Below are positions 10,825-22,611 of a DNA stretch of 64,000 bases, piece by piece. The DNA is taken from assembly GCF_041956535.1 (NCBI RefSeq), contig NW_027192215.1, positions 427,179 to 491,178 of the forward strand, written 5' to 3'. The position numbers were made by a program, and so were the translations under genes. The stretch is from Calcarisporiella thermophila CBS 279.70 (Eukaryota; Calcarisporiellomycota). Below the pieces are notes generated by a model, which ran no database searches, was not told where the DNA came from, and worked only from the letters and a program-made list of their open reading frames with translations. Positions within the stretch are counted from its first letter, which is position 1. The number at the start of each line of letters is the position of its first letter.

Positions 10825-13800
10825 TCAAACTAAAATATCCCGAGAATTTAGATTATTTGGTATACCATGATGTAAAAGTGCCTTTACAGCAATTTGCTGG
10901 GCTTTTGGAACCAATTTTTTTATCACTTTCGATAATTGACTGTCATCGTACAGTAGCCCTTTGGGTTGCCAAGAGAGACCAGCTAGAATGGCGGCAAGGA
11001 AACTATTCAAATAGTTCATATAGAAATTAGGTCTAAGCCAACTGAAAAATTGAAAATATTCGGCAGTTTTGTACCTATCGCCCGCACCAGTTACACTTGT
11101 AATAGGTTGATTCACGCGCAAAGGAGCGAAATAATCAAAATGCGCGTAGTCGTCGTCTTTCATTTTATAGATATAAATACTTCCTTTTGCTCCCATCTTC
11201 AATAATACGTTTGGCGTCCAACAAAGGAGAGGCAACGCCGCCTTTAGCAGTCTTTCAGTCTCCGCAGGAATATCACTGATACGAGTGGACTCTTGCCACC
11301 AACGGACCCTTTCTAAGTCATTTGCGTTCAGCAGTTCTTGCGTACGCTGTGACATGGCCATAATCTCAAATTCGTTTGGGGAGACAAGGAATATATCTCC
11401 ATAAGTAGGTAGACGAGTTTCAAGTGGGCGGATGGATTTAGGTACCGAGGTCGGCTCAAATATAACTAATTGATTTCCATTTGTCATTATATTCGAACCA
11501 AATCTGCTTAACAATTTTTTCTCTACCAACCTTTAGCGGATATATTGGATGCTACTTCGACGATAGTTTCCATAGTCTTTGGAGTAATATTGCCATCAAA
11601 ACAAATTATCTGAGGTTTGCTTTGGAGTATTTTCTCCTTGACCTATTGTCGTCACAGATGAGTCATTAGTCACAATAATTGAGTGCGTTATTTATAAAAT
11701 GATCCTGCCCGTTATGTAGTGTACTCACCTGCCCTACATCTATGTGGTCGAACACATCCATGTCAGCAATGGCCGTTAAAAGCTGGCCATCTGGCAAATG
11801 CACTGCATTATATACAGCAGTACGGCCACCTACAATCGACTGTATACCTCGAGCATTCATCTTTGTCGAATTTTGAAGACTCGACATCAGCCATTCTCCC
11901 AGCGAATCGTGCCCACATGCACTTATGAGTTCCACATTCTGAGCTGGCACTAAGTTTGACACTACTTCTGCGATATTTCGCCCAACGCCCCCCATGCTTT
12001 GTAAAACGCTTCCAGGGGTTGACGTGTGGAAAAACGAAGACGTCGGTTGATTTTTCTGAGTAGGATGGAAAGTGGAAGTTATATCTACAACTGCACCTCC
12101 TATCACCATAATCTAGAATGATTTTCTTTAAGATATCATGTTTACAGCTGGACTTTCATTATTTTTCATTATACTATACTTTATTACTTTTCGAACCAAT
12201 TAATGGCGCGACTGTATTAATTTGTGGGACACTGTCGAAATTTCGGGAAATAAGTGGGGTCTAGGAGAAAAATTTATAGTAAAAATAATGATATTCCAGT
12301 CACTGGGCGAGTTATCTTTTAGCGACAATACTAAGCATATTTGTTCGCGTCACTCACCCAGTTTGGCACCGGATCTCGCCGAAGACGCGTTGCCAAGCAT
12401 TTGGCAATATCCCCTCCGACTTTGGCGTTGTTCTTTACAAGTGAGATATCTACCACCATTGATATATTTAAGCTTTGGCATTTTTTCTAATATCATTTGT
12501 TGTCAAGAATATGTACTTGCAGCAAGAGAAGCACCACGTGTTAATTCATTAACCCTCCGCAAAAGGAAAGGCGTTTCCTCCTTACCACGAATATTTTGTT
12601 GCCTATCAAAGTAAAGGGCATATCAGCCCACAAATTCCCGCACAAAAATCACTTAGTTTTCATATTGGAACCAACCTTGCTTCCTCAACTGCTTGTTCAA
12701 TAGCCTTTTGGATTTCAGAGCCATTGGCTGCATGTGCTTCTGGTATAGGTACTGCCACGACCAGGCCACTTTGAAGCCTCAAATTGAGGTTGTGTTCTAA
12801 AACAGTTAAAAAAGTAAGTATTATCCTAACTAACTTCGCTCCTTAGTCTTTACTCACGGATTACAGCAGCACAATCATCCGGAGAGGTCAAATTGTAAGG
12901 ACTCTTGAATGCATCAGCGAATTTTCAATAGGATTTTAACGGAAAGCTGACCATTTTAATCACAACTTACCTGATACCCACTAACTCTCGTGAAAAATGC
13001 CGGAAAGTCCTTCGTAGCGCCATAGGTTATTACCGTAACACCTTGCGTTTCCTACTCGGCCAGAGATAGAGATTGTTAAATTAGAACGCTGCTGAGTGTC
13101 ATAATGAAATAAAAAAATACAAACAAGATACTCTAACGTCCTTCCAATGTCAAGGATAGATTTTGCCCCAGCGCATACCACCGCAACTGCTGTCCTAGAG
13201 AGCTCGGTGAGATCCGCGCTAATGTCCATAGCTAAGAATAGACTGTCAGTAAAAACGCGTAGAAATTGACAGTAGGGCCGAGATTAAATAATTTTAAGGT
13301 AGATACATTGTTCTACTCCGCGATGAACACCACCAATCCCACCCGTTACAAATACACGTATTCCAGCACGCTCGGCCATTAACATCGTACCAGCGACGGT
13401 AGTTGCACCAGTCAATTTCTGATCAAAAAATGGTGTTATATTCCTCATTCGACTTCTACATTTTGTACATAAATCAGCATCGCATACCTGTGACATAACA
13501 TAGGCAATATCTCGTCGAGATGACTTTATGGCTTTATGACCTTCAGAAGCTAATATCTCCATTTCAGCTTCACCAAGTCCAATGTGAGGCTGTCCATCTA
13601 AAAATGCAATTGTGGCCGGGATACAGCCTTGGCTCCTAACAATATTCTCCACTTCCAACGCGGTCTCGAGATTTTGTGGGTATGGCATGCCATGACTTAT
13701 TATCGTAGATTCCAAGGCTACTACAGGATCACCATTGCGCAAAGCCTGCTTAACTTCGCTGGCGTAATGAAATCCTGGATAAGTGTGCAGATATCTATAG

Positions 13801-13829
13801 CGCAATGATATTGGGCTGAATTTATAGGG
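10825..13829 (-). CDS. Bifunctional pseudouridine-5'-phosphate glycosidase / PfkB pseudouridine kinase
   Basis: Two-step pseudouridine catabolism in one protein: a C-terminal PfkB sugar kinase phosphorylates pseudouridine and an N-terminal PsuG (IndA family) glycosidase splits the product to uracil and ribose-5-phosphate. PsuG exons (13829-13488, 13418-13307, 13231-13125, 13051-12971, 12903-12858, 12796-12676, 12602-12517, 12449-12358) carry [36 protein letters not shown] and [11 protein letters not shown] 245-nt intron leads to kinase exons (12112-11729, 11642-11531, 11465-11075, 11002-10825) with GGVGRN and VTGAGDSFLA, whose Asp is the expected catalytic base. All joins stay in frame, giving about 680 residues. 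Two introns are multiples of three and would be read through by a naive ORF caller. The first exon lacks an ATG; a short upstream exon is likely. A linker exon inside the 245-nt intron is possible. Confidence 0.9.
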
Positions 13830-14612
13830 CTAATGTAGAATTTGTAAGTTTATCGTTAAATTAAAATGGGTTCACGTAGCATTGTATTATAGTTCAACCT
13901 ACTTTTAAATAACTCTTTACAAGATTGGAAATCATGTTTGCAGTTCACCTTAATGTATTCGATGATACACCTAATTTTTGAACTCAAGATCAAAACAAGG
14001 ATATCCAAAGTGCCAATTATACAAATCTATTTAGGAACGGTATAATTCTACAAACTCTCCAACTTTTAGCTTAAATTCTTTTGCTAAGCCATACTCAATT
14101 CCCCATATTATAGTATACTCTTTAAGATGGCTTTGCACACTTCACAGGTCGGAGTCAAAATTTGTTTATCCCCTCTGAGAATCCAACTTAAGGGTGGAAA
14201 TAACGGCCGATTCCCTGATGCGACTTGAATCCATACCAAACCTTATTAAATAGGTATATCAATTATTTAACAGAAGATTGTGTGTGTGAAACGATCGTTT
14301 TCAAAGTTAGACTTTGTTCATTCAAATAACTCTATAATCTAGGGTTGAGAGGAATGTAATAAAGCGGATCATAAAATGGATTTAAATATGGAAATGGTTG
14401 CAAGATATTAGCTGATACATATTAAATAAACTAATTTTTCACATATTCTGTGGTTGTATTTCTAATAATGACTACATAGAATAACTGAGTATATTGATGA
14501 AAGATAAAAATTAGCCAGAGGAGGGGTAATCCACTCTAGACACTAAAATTATTCAAAGCCTTCTTAAAAAACAATCACCTAAAGAACTGTGCAAAATATT
14601 ATAAAAAAAATA
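13830..14612. other. Intergenic, probable 5' end of PsuG-PsuK
   Basis: The missing ATG exon and promoter of the PsuG-PsuK gene should lie in the first few hundred bases. I cannot place them. No other gene seen. Confidence 0.4.
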
Positions 14613-14869
14613 TTAGTGCAACATGCATTTCAATTTCTCCATATGCGCCTTAGGAAGACGGGTGTTTTGGATGCAAGTAAACTGGGTTACTTGATTGTCA
14701 TGCAGACAGTACGCAAAAAGAGCATGTCTCAACAATTGACAATCATCGTCCGTTCCACAGGAAACTTGTTTGAACACTGAATTACCAAAGTTGATTTGAA
14801 AACCGCATGTGATGATAGCGTTAGATATGCTAAAAGGGAAAGTTACCAAAAAATATTCAAAAGCCTCAT
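14613..14869 (-). pseudogene. Probable small secreted Cys-rich protein with a one-base frame break
   Basis: A minus-strand frame ending at 14613 encodes a Cys-rich C-terminus with VSCGTDDDC, YC and FTC motifs: six cysteines plus one in the last residues. Its own first Met lies in a poor context. In the neighbouring frame an ATG at 14869-14867 opens a short hydrophobic stretch that runs into a stop right after an A6/T6 run at 14848-14853. A one-base length change in that run would link the hydrophobic N-terminus, which looks like a signal peptide, with the Cys-rich part. So this is either a recently broken gene or a homopolymer sequencing error. No family is recognised. Confidence 0.42.
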
Positions 14870-16215
14870 TATATCTGCTCAAATTATTAAAATATTTCTC
14901 AGAGCCGCCGTGAGTCTCTCATTTATTGCAAATTTCCATCAAGAATAGCGAATACAATATCCTTAACAAACTCTGTACTAAACGATCATGTAATAGAGCA
15001 GTTTACCTTATACATATATAATAGTTAAACATGGTTAAATATGGTAAAGATAGGGAGAAGTGTATTAATTAAGGAAAATTACAGTTGTTTAGTAGCAGAA
15101 ATATCTATTCATAGCTTGTCTAAGACGAACAGATCTTGCTTCTTATTCTACAAATACAATTTTTATCTCTTGAATAATATATCGTAAACCTCATACTCTC
15201 TTCGTAATTTTCTTTCTCTCTCTTTCCAGCACTCACAATAACTGATCGAAGTTGGCTGAGATTTTCAATCTTTTCTCTAGTTAGCTAGAGGGTGTTATAC
15301 CAAGTGTTTTCGAAAACTCTTATAAATTTGTCCCAGAATATCAAGCTCATGGAATGACACTGCGGGCTCTCTTACATTGTAAGCCTTCATTCTAATGAAA
15401 AGCAACCATAAATCCAAAACCCATAGAATCTCCCCAATAATTTTTCCATAGGAGCAATCTGATGCGGCTTTTTGAATCATACAATTGTGCCTCCGAAATT
15501 TTCTGAGTGGATTGCTTGATAAAATAAAAACCTGCCTATGTTCAATACCGTTTGCCTCCAAATCTCTGATCCCTTCAGATCATTGCATCATTAATTCAAA
15601 TGCATTTGTTTCAGCAGTCTCGATACTATCTTCACTATGAATGTGACTTGGGGGTGTTTCCATTTTGGAAAATTTGAACAAGTCTTCTTTACATGTCCTG
15701 ACTGTTTTTTGAATATGATTGATGTTAACAAAGTGTCAGTGTGTGATTGTATGATTGTAAGATGAAATACAACATTTATCGAAGTTTTCTTCAAATTTTA
15801 TGTTTGTCCAACATCGATCAACAGGGTGTTTGGTAAAAATTATAATCAGTTGAGTAACTCAATTTCCTACTCCATTGATCCTTGAAGTAGAGGTCATTTT
15901 CGAATATAGCTTGGTCTCCGAGCTTTATCCTATTCGAGACAAATTGTATACCTACTAATTAGTTTTAGCTGATTCTATCAACTGAACTTTGGAAATATCT
16001 CCCGCGACAAAAACATTAGGCCTTATATGAGAAAAAAATCCTTCCAATATGGACTAGTGATAAAAGGTCACATATATCCGATACTTGCAAATGGTCGAAA
16101 AGAGTTTGGAAATTATCATATGGTATATATTGACTCTGAGCAAAACGCAATCAGATAATTGAAGGAAAACAAACGATTAAAGAAATTTTATAACGGCTTC
16201 TAATTAAAGTTTTAT
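14870..16215. other. AT-rich intergenic stretch
   Basis: An 88-codon minus-strand frame at 15295-15561 has no motif or supporting context. Nothing else is supported. Confidence 0.45.
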
Positions 16216-18344
16216 CTATATATCAACCCAGAAGAGATCCCAGTCCTTCTTGAGTTTTTTGGCCTCATCAACATGGCCCATTTCAACCAGCACTTGCACA
16301 ACCGAGCGGGCAGCGGAATTGAGAGCGGACGATATCCATCCGTGCTTATAATCAGTATGTTCGCCAGCGAAAGCAATATTGTTCTCCATCTCCATAATGG
16401 ATTTAAGGAAGAGCTGATGTTGGCCGGGGTTGTATAAGGCAAAAGCGCCAGAAGAGAGAGGATTAGCCCCAAAGCAGTGCCGAATCCAATTACCTGTGAA
16501 GCTTTTATAGACAATATCACCATGCATTGCCGCAATACCGTCGAGGACTCCTTCGATCAAATCATCGTCGGGCAGCGAGAGAATGCGTGCGGCATCTTCC
16601 GAAACTGAATAGGAGGCCAATAAGACTCCGCGGCCATCACCATCGAGATCGAACGATGGATAGCATACCATCTTGGGAAGTAGATCTGTGCGAGAGCATC
16701 CACCGTGGATCGGGTTACGTTTGTCCTGCTCCCAAAACCGTTTATCAAACTGGGCGAAAACCTTGCACGCGTTTTGATAAGCCAAGCTATATATAGCGCG
16801 ATACTTCCACCACGAAAACCCTGAGGAGAAATAGAATACTGATTCAATTTCAATTCGCTCCCAGAACATAGCGCAAGCAACTTACTAGGGAGCTTCCATG
16901 TTCGCACAAGAGAAAATGGCGCGGTAATGATCGCATAATCGTAGGTCTTATCGTAGTATTTTCCACCCGCCTTCTTTTTGTATGAGAGCTGTACTTTACC
17001 GTTTGGAAGACTAATTTTGCTGATCTTCATACCTGTGCGTAAGTTCTTGCGAACAAACGGAAGTATCGCCTTGGGTAGACGCTCCGATCCATACTTGATT
17101 GCGCGCCAATCTGACACCCCGAAGGTGAAAGTCTCTAGAGTGGTGTCGAGCATATCTGGTTGGTTGTACGCGGTAGGACGATTCATGGCCTCAAAGTAGT
17201 CAATGACATCCCATGGCAATCCCATTTTCTGCTTGAGGTAGCTGGTAACGGAATAGTCATTGACGCCCATTTTAATTAGCTTCTCCCTCCCTGCAATAAA
17301 GTCATCCTCGAGCTCCTTCCACAGGGGTGCAAAAAGTTTGCCAAAAATGGCATTTACAGGTCCTTCACGAAGAAGCACCTTGGGAGCATCCACGAGAGAG
17401 GGGTCTTTTCCAAAATCAGCGTTGGTGGGCGGAAGCCCATCGCTCCTTCGAGCCCCATAAAAGTAGTGGAAATTGCTATAGAAAAGGAACAAGTTAGGGA
17501 AGCCCCTTTTAGAAAATCAAAGTTCATGATCCTACTTGGCGTTAGGGGTTAGGAAGGGGAAGAATTCAATGCGGAATTGTGTTTTATTGTGGTGCAGTTG
17601 GTTGAGTTTATCAGAGAGCATGTACACCAACTGATGCTCGGGAACGACTATTTTTTTTTCTCCTTTCTTCATAAGATAAGGGATACGCATTGGGCCTAGT
17701 TCCGCAAACTGGGTCTTATCATTATCAAAGTAATGAGTCCAAACCCTACCTCCAATGCGGTCTGAAGCTTCCAGGATTTCATAGGGGAGGCCGACGCTTT
17801 CTAGGAGAAAGCCTGCGTAGAGACCAGCCATTCCTGCTCCCACGATCCCGACGCGTTTCTTTTTGTGATCTTCTGCTGCCTTAAAATGATCTCGTTTTTC
17901 GAGATGTTGGGCAACAATAAAATGGCGCCCTTCTCCAGAACGTTTGACAATGGGTTGCGACAGGGTTAATGGCTCACTTTGGGTGATTAGCTCGTTCTCC
18001 TCGTTCCATATCTGGATACACTGTGCGCTATCACTTACAGGGTGCTCTGGGACAAGCCAACTGAACTTGGTTGGGGGCTCCTCGGAAGGGATCTCCACCG
18101 TCCCGAGTATTGAATGAACGGTACGGTTAGTTGAGTCGCAAGGGGCAAACTCGAACGTGATGCTGTCATCATAATGTTTGTAGTACTTGATGTGGATGTT
18201 TGTATAGCGACCATAACGCAGCCTCACTTTTGAGGTAGGTGTCTCAATGCTTATCCCTCGGAGATCATAGTTTTCGATCCCTGCTGGGTTGTATGCCTCT
18301 ATTTGATCAACACAATAACTATTAGTCGCTTTGCTCCCAACCAT
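16216..18344 (-). CDS. L-amino-acid-oxidase-like FAD amine oxidase
   Basis: Flavoprotein of the amine oxidase/LAAO group (PF01593), expected to deaminate amino acids or amines with release of hydrogen peroxide. Three exons, 18344-17536, 17475-16886 and 16820-16216, joined by introns of 60 and 65 nt, give 667 aa in frame. Residues ~1-160 form a separate beta-rich region ([14 protein letters not shown]) resembling an Ig-like accessory domain. The Rossmann FAD motif follows: [18 protein letters not shown], then [15 protein letters not shown] and ELGPMRIP. The C-terminal FAD block reads [20 protein letters not shown]. Other landmarks include [11 protein letters not shown]. No signal peptide is visible at the ATG used, so the enzyme is probably cytosolic or peroxisomal, although no SKL tail is present. 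The substrate is unknown. The next gene upstream (18824) is divergent, sharing a ~480-bp intergenic region. Confidence 0.88.
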
Positions 18345-18823
18345 ACATTAATAGAACTAACCGGAGCAAAGAATGCCCAGTGAAACTAAGGCAAAACTAA
18401 TAAGTTTGAGGCGCATTGCTGAGGAAAATGCGGTGGAGAGATAGAAGAAGAGAAATGAATGAGGCAAGGAAAATAATAAAGAGGTAAAGGAGGAAAAATG
18501 GCGAAGGGATGGAGAGGAGGGAAGAAGGAATAGTGTAGGTCAAAAAGAAAAAAAAATGCAATTCTTTCCGAGAATAAGTATGTTTTGCGTGAATTTAAGT
18601 AGAACAAGCGGAGTATTCTCTAAGGTTGTACTTTGCGCAAGAAAGTTAATTGGTGAGAAAGTTTAGTTGAATCAAACAAAGTGTGAACTTTCAGTGAGAC
18701 TATTCTGCAGGTAAACCTTAGTAGCTTTCATACCCGGTCCTAGGCAAAATCTACCAGCTCATGGATTGATTGTTTATCTTTACTCCTTAACGCTCGTTCA
18801 CTGCCTTACCCCAACTCGAAAAA
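18345..18823. other. Divergent promoter region
   Basis: About 480 bp between the minus-strand amine oxidase and the plus-strand 7-TM gene. It contains a purine-rich stretch (18420-18560 on the plus strand). No clear TATA box for either gene. Confidence 0.4.
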
Positions 18824-19665
18824 ATGGATGTATTTGTGCTTGACATAGATTTTTATTACCAGCAAGCTTGGTCTGTGCTTCTCTACGGCATTCTCGGGAC
18901 TTTTCTCTTCCGTAACCTCTATCTCTCAGTCCTTCTCTTGTTTAAGAAACGGACGTTCCTGACCATAATGTGTCTGCTCATGGCCGTTTTTACAAGTATG
19001 CACTGCTTCAGTGTAATGATGGCGTATTTTGGCATAGTTGCCGATTGTAAATACATCGGTTTGTATAGAGAAAACTTATCTCCATTTCTTAACGCCCGAA
19101 TTGAATGAGATCCTTTTTTTTCCTCTCTCTTCAAGGACCACTTGTGGTCATAGTGTTCTACTTAATAAATCTGTGCTCGGGCATCATTCTAGTACGTAAA
19201 GCCATGGCCATCCATCCCCTACGCTGCCGACTTGTCCTGGCGGCAGACATAGTATTCGAGCTGCTTACTCTTGCCGCCTATATCCATCGTTACTTAGCTC
19301 TAACCCCCATCACCTCTCCTTACAAGAGCTGTTACCCAAGATATGAAGGGAATCCCCTCGCTTATACTGTGGCAGCTGATGTTTCCAAGTATGCTTTCTT
19401 CACCCTACTCTTTATTATACCACTCTGGCAACATACTCGCAACCTGCAAAACAAACTTGTGAATCGGTTGCTCCGCGAAGGCATCCTATATTTCCTTGCC
19501 ATTTCGATTACAGATGTGGCCACCTCACTGATTATCTATTATTTCATCTCGAGGCCCATTATCACCATCCTTCATCTCGTGGCTAGTAAGTTCACCGCAT
19601 TAACATCAAACCTTAGGATGGAATTCATTCATCTCTCTCAACTTGTTATTTTGAAGCTTGCCTAG
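18824..19665 (+). CDS. Seven-transmembrane protein, tandem copy 1
   Basis: Two exons, 18824-19058 and 19136-19665, with a GTTTGT donor and TTCAAG acceptor (77 nt), give 254 aa in frame. Seven hydrophobic segments are visible: around residues 12-40, 46-70, 79-100, 112-136, 163-183, 206-226 and 230-250. Short basic loops (KKR, RKAM, NRLLRE) and a very short tail suggest an integral membrane receptor-like protein. Its topology and spacing match the next gene downstream, for example the NRLLREGILYFL and RRLLSWILVAV starts of the sixth segment. No GPCR signature that I can name is present, so function is unknown. The pair may be an old tandem duplication. Confidence 0.72.
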
Positions 19666-20721
19666 CCTCGAACCTCGTACGCATCCAACTTAGTAGATCC
19701 ATGGAACCCAAAGGTAGCACAGGGTCTAGCACAGCACGTTCTACTACCTTTCGTTAATGCTCCCACGTTTACCCCCAATATGGAATCTCCTGTTCAAAAT
19801 ACAAATAAATCTATCCATTCTCCTAATTAAGTTAAACGTCTGTATGTAGAAGAGAAGTGCTTGTAACCCTAATTTCTAGCATCTTCGGGGCTACATCGAT
19901 GTGATTTTTATTTTATTGCGTGTAACCTATCTCTCCAATCTCGTGGCTTGGTCGAAATATGCTTATCGATACCAAAAGAGTTCGCCGAGGGGAGGATGAA
20001 AAGTACAGCATAATCATATGAGTAAGTGCGCACAGACGAGCTCTTTTGTACCTTCTCGAGCACATATATCCCAGACTCCTCATGACTAGAATGGGAATTT
20101 ATATGGAATAAGGCTTTTACTAATAAAGAAATAGTGCAGATACCACGGATTTCGAGCACACGGACTATCAATATACAGTATTAACTTCAAGCCGACTAAA
20201 AATTGTATACTCTCCAAGTGCAGGTATATCAAAAAAGGAGTGAAATCTATCGGCCGAAGAGTATAGAGTTGATTTTATTTAACTTCAGAATCGAATTAGG
20301 AGTGATAACTCTCGTCTATGCATACTGACAAAACACTTCCGGTCTATCGAAAAGTTATTATGAAGTTTAGCTTTTGTTACACTGAACTTGATTAAGTTTA
20401 AGCTCGAAGTAAGCTCTTGGATAACCGCGGCCATTGTATTTACTTGGAACAAGACAACAAGTCAAAACCCAACTTCGGTTTCTCAGAAATCCAAGGTTAA
20501 GCGTGGTGGAGCGAGCTAAGAGCGGGCTAACCTAAAAAACATGGTTTTAAATCAGTTAGTACGATATACATATACAAGATTCGGGAACCACACCGAACAC
20601 AGCGTAATAGGCGCATAAGGTAAACTGTGCTTTCTTCACTTGTTCTATATCCCATCGCCTTAGTGTACTCTGCTCACCTCTCTTCGCTCTTTCCACCCTC
20701 CCACTCTTTTACCGAGCAAAG
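19666..20721. other. Intergenic stretch between the two 7-TM genes
   Basis: About 1 kb of non-coding sequence; the last 100 bp before 20722 are pyrimidine-rich, as is common before fungal start codons. No gene seen. Confidence 0.45.
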
Positions 20722-21784
20722 ATGCAGCTGGAGGCAGCTTTCATGTACCAGCTTAACGCTGATATCTATGTCCTGATTGCCACCATCTCCTTGTTCACCT
20801 TGAGCATCTTGAAAACGGCTTATTATCTGTACATAGACAAGTGGCGAATCCTTTACATTTCGGGCCTTGTAGTGCTCAGTCTAGGCATCGTTGCTAGTAT
20901 CGTCGGATTCGTGCATCATCTCGTGTTCGAGGTTGCGTGTAGTTGGCAGCCTATTTTACGCTATATATCGGCCATGCTTCTCTCCTTTTTTCCACAGTCG
21001 CTAATTCTGGGGTGCGTTGGTGGCACTATATTCGCCTCTCATAGTCATTCTCGTCTATTTTTGCTACTTTCCGGGACATTCGTTCTCGTAGCTAAAGCCA
21101 TTTGTATTGGCATTGCTTTGAGAGGGCTGGATCCTGCGCTGGTGATTCGGCAAGGCCTCTGCTTAGGGATATTTGTCCATCGTTCATTTATCGGGTTGCC
21201 CCTAGCGGATATAGCCATAAATGTTCTTGCGGTAATAGGAACTGTTCTAGCATGGCTTAAGTTAAAGCGAGCTGTACCCATGGCAACCGGTATGATAAGG
21301 AATCCCGCTATGACGCGAAGATTACTCTCTTGGATCTTAGTTGCTGTCTTTGCTTCAACGCTTATCATAATACTTGACTTACTGTCATTTGGAACACGTG
21401 GAGGGGAAGATGCCTATTTGGTCATTCCATATCAGGGATACAGTAAAAAGCAAACATTACCCGATCATAGCTTTTCTGCATTGCTGACTGTTTTCATGGC
21501 TAGGTACACTCTTCTCGGTGGTAGTCTATGACCTAGTATCAGCTGCGGAGTTCGAGACGCATACTACTCCAATCAATACAGACCAACATGGAGAATCCTC
21601 ATGCTTTTCCATTCCCTCCACAAAGAACTATTCCAAATCGCATAGGTTGGATAATGCGAATGGGACAAACTCCTCCAATGACTTCCCATGTCACGAATGT
21701 ATAAGTCGCGGCTCCCACCAGAGTGATATTCCCCTAGACTATACTCGCCTGATGAGGGATGAGGAGATCCCACATCGAGTTTAA
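20722..21784 (+). CDS. Seven-transmembrane protein, tandem copy 2
   Basis: Exon 1 is 20722-21397; exon 2 is probably 21504-21784 (106-nt intron, GTGGAG...CTAG), giving 318 aa in frame. Without this splice the frame would stop at 21531 inside a poor C-terminus; with it the protein continues TLFSVVVYDLVSAAEF, a good last helix, followed by a ~75-residue polar Ser/Thr/Asn-rich cytoplasmic tail. Six other hydrophobic segments precede it. Loops carry basic runs (KLKRA, TRRLL). The layout matches copy 1, but the tail is extra. A receptor-like role is inferred from topology only; no ligand or G-protein motif is recognised. The donor choice is the weakest part of the model. Confidence 0.7.
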
Positions 21785-22528
21785 ACGATTGGAAAGCACG
21801 ATTTTCTTGTGTTTGGGCTTCTAATACAGGCATAAATGTAGAAAGGAGAGAGGGCATGTTTGGAGCTAGAGTCGGCCCTGAGCGAAAATTTGGGCTGGAC
21901 AATTCCTCAGTCCCGAGTTGGTTTTCTTCCTAATAAAGAGCGAAATTTCCAGTGGAAAATACGAGTCCCAGCGCCTTAGGCTGCGGAATCCAAAAAGTTA
22001 AATTAAAAACCAAAACACAATAATGAAAAGCTGCTAAGCCAGGAGTGCAGAAAAGTGGGGGGGAGGGAACCGTGCAGCCATACGCCCGTCGCAGGTGTCA
22101 ATTTATTTGCCGGGGTGCATAATACCTTCTCGTGGACCTTTTCAATATGGGCCTGCTCTCTGCCATCGCCTTCCGCAATGATCGTCTAATTCATTCGGCT
22201 GTGAGTTGGTTATCAATGAGCGTCTGGCTTAGCGAGAGTGTGTTTTCCGGCTTCTAAGCACGTCCGAATCGTATAGCTACTGGGTCAAGAACGAGTCCAA
22301 GAGGATGACAAGTATGTTTGCATTTTTGCTTACACAATCCACATTAAAGTTGACACCCTCAGGTAGAAAATGGAATATTCTTTAACTCCCCCAGTATAAT
22401 TAAGACAGTGTTCGAGACAAGGGTTTTTGGCTCAGACCAAATTGTAAATCCCGTATTGCTCGAAATTTGTTGTATTTAGGCATATAGTCTCCAAGCTCTG
22501 ACAACGTCTGGCAAATTGGGATATTTCG
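21785..22528. other. Intergenic region, distal promoter of bZIP gene A
   Basis: No gene. The last ~200 bp align by eye with the region upstream of bZIP gene B, with shared blocks such as CAAATTGGGAT and CAGACC(A/G)AATTGTAAA. Confidence 0.5.
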
Positions 22529-22536
22529 TTACGTCA
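22529..22536 (+). promoter_or_regulatory. CRE-like bZIP site upstream of bZIP gene A
   Basis: TTACGTCA, the ATF/CREB-type core, ends 75 nt before the ATG at 22612. The surrounding block CAAATTGGGAT(A/T)TTTCGTTAC is conserved at the same distance before bZIP gene B. Binding is inferred only; this 8-mer is expected a few times by chance in a window of this size. Confidence 0.45.
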
Positions 22537-22611
22537 CAAGATTTCTGCTTGGCGAGCGTGGCTCAACTTTCTGTTGGATAAAAGCTGGGTCTAGAAAAGA
22601 ACTTCAAATAT

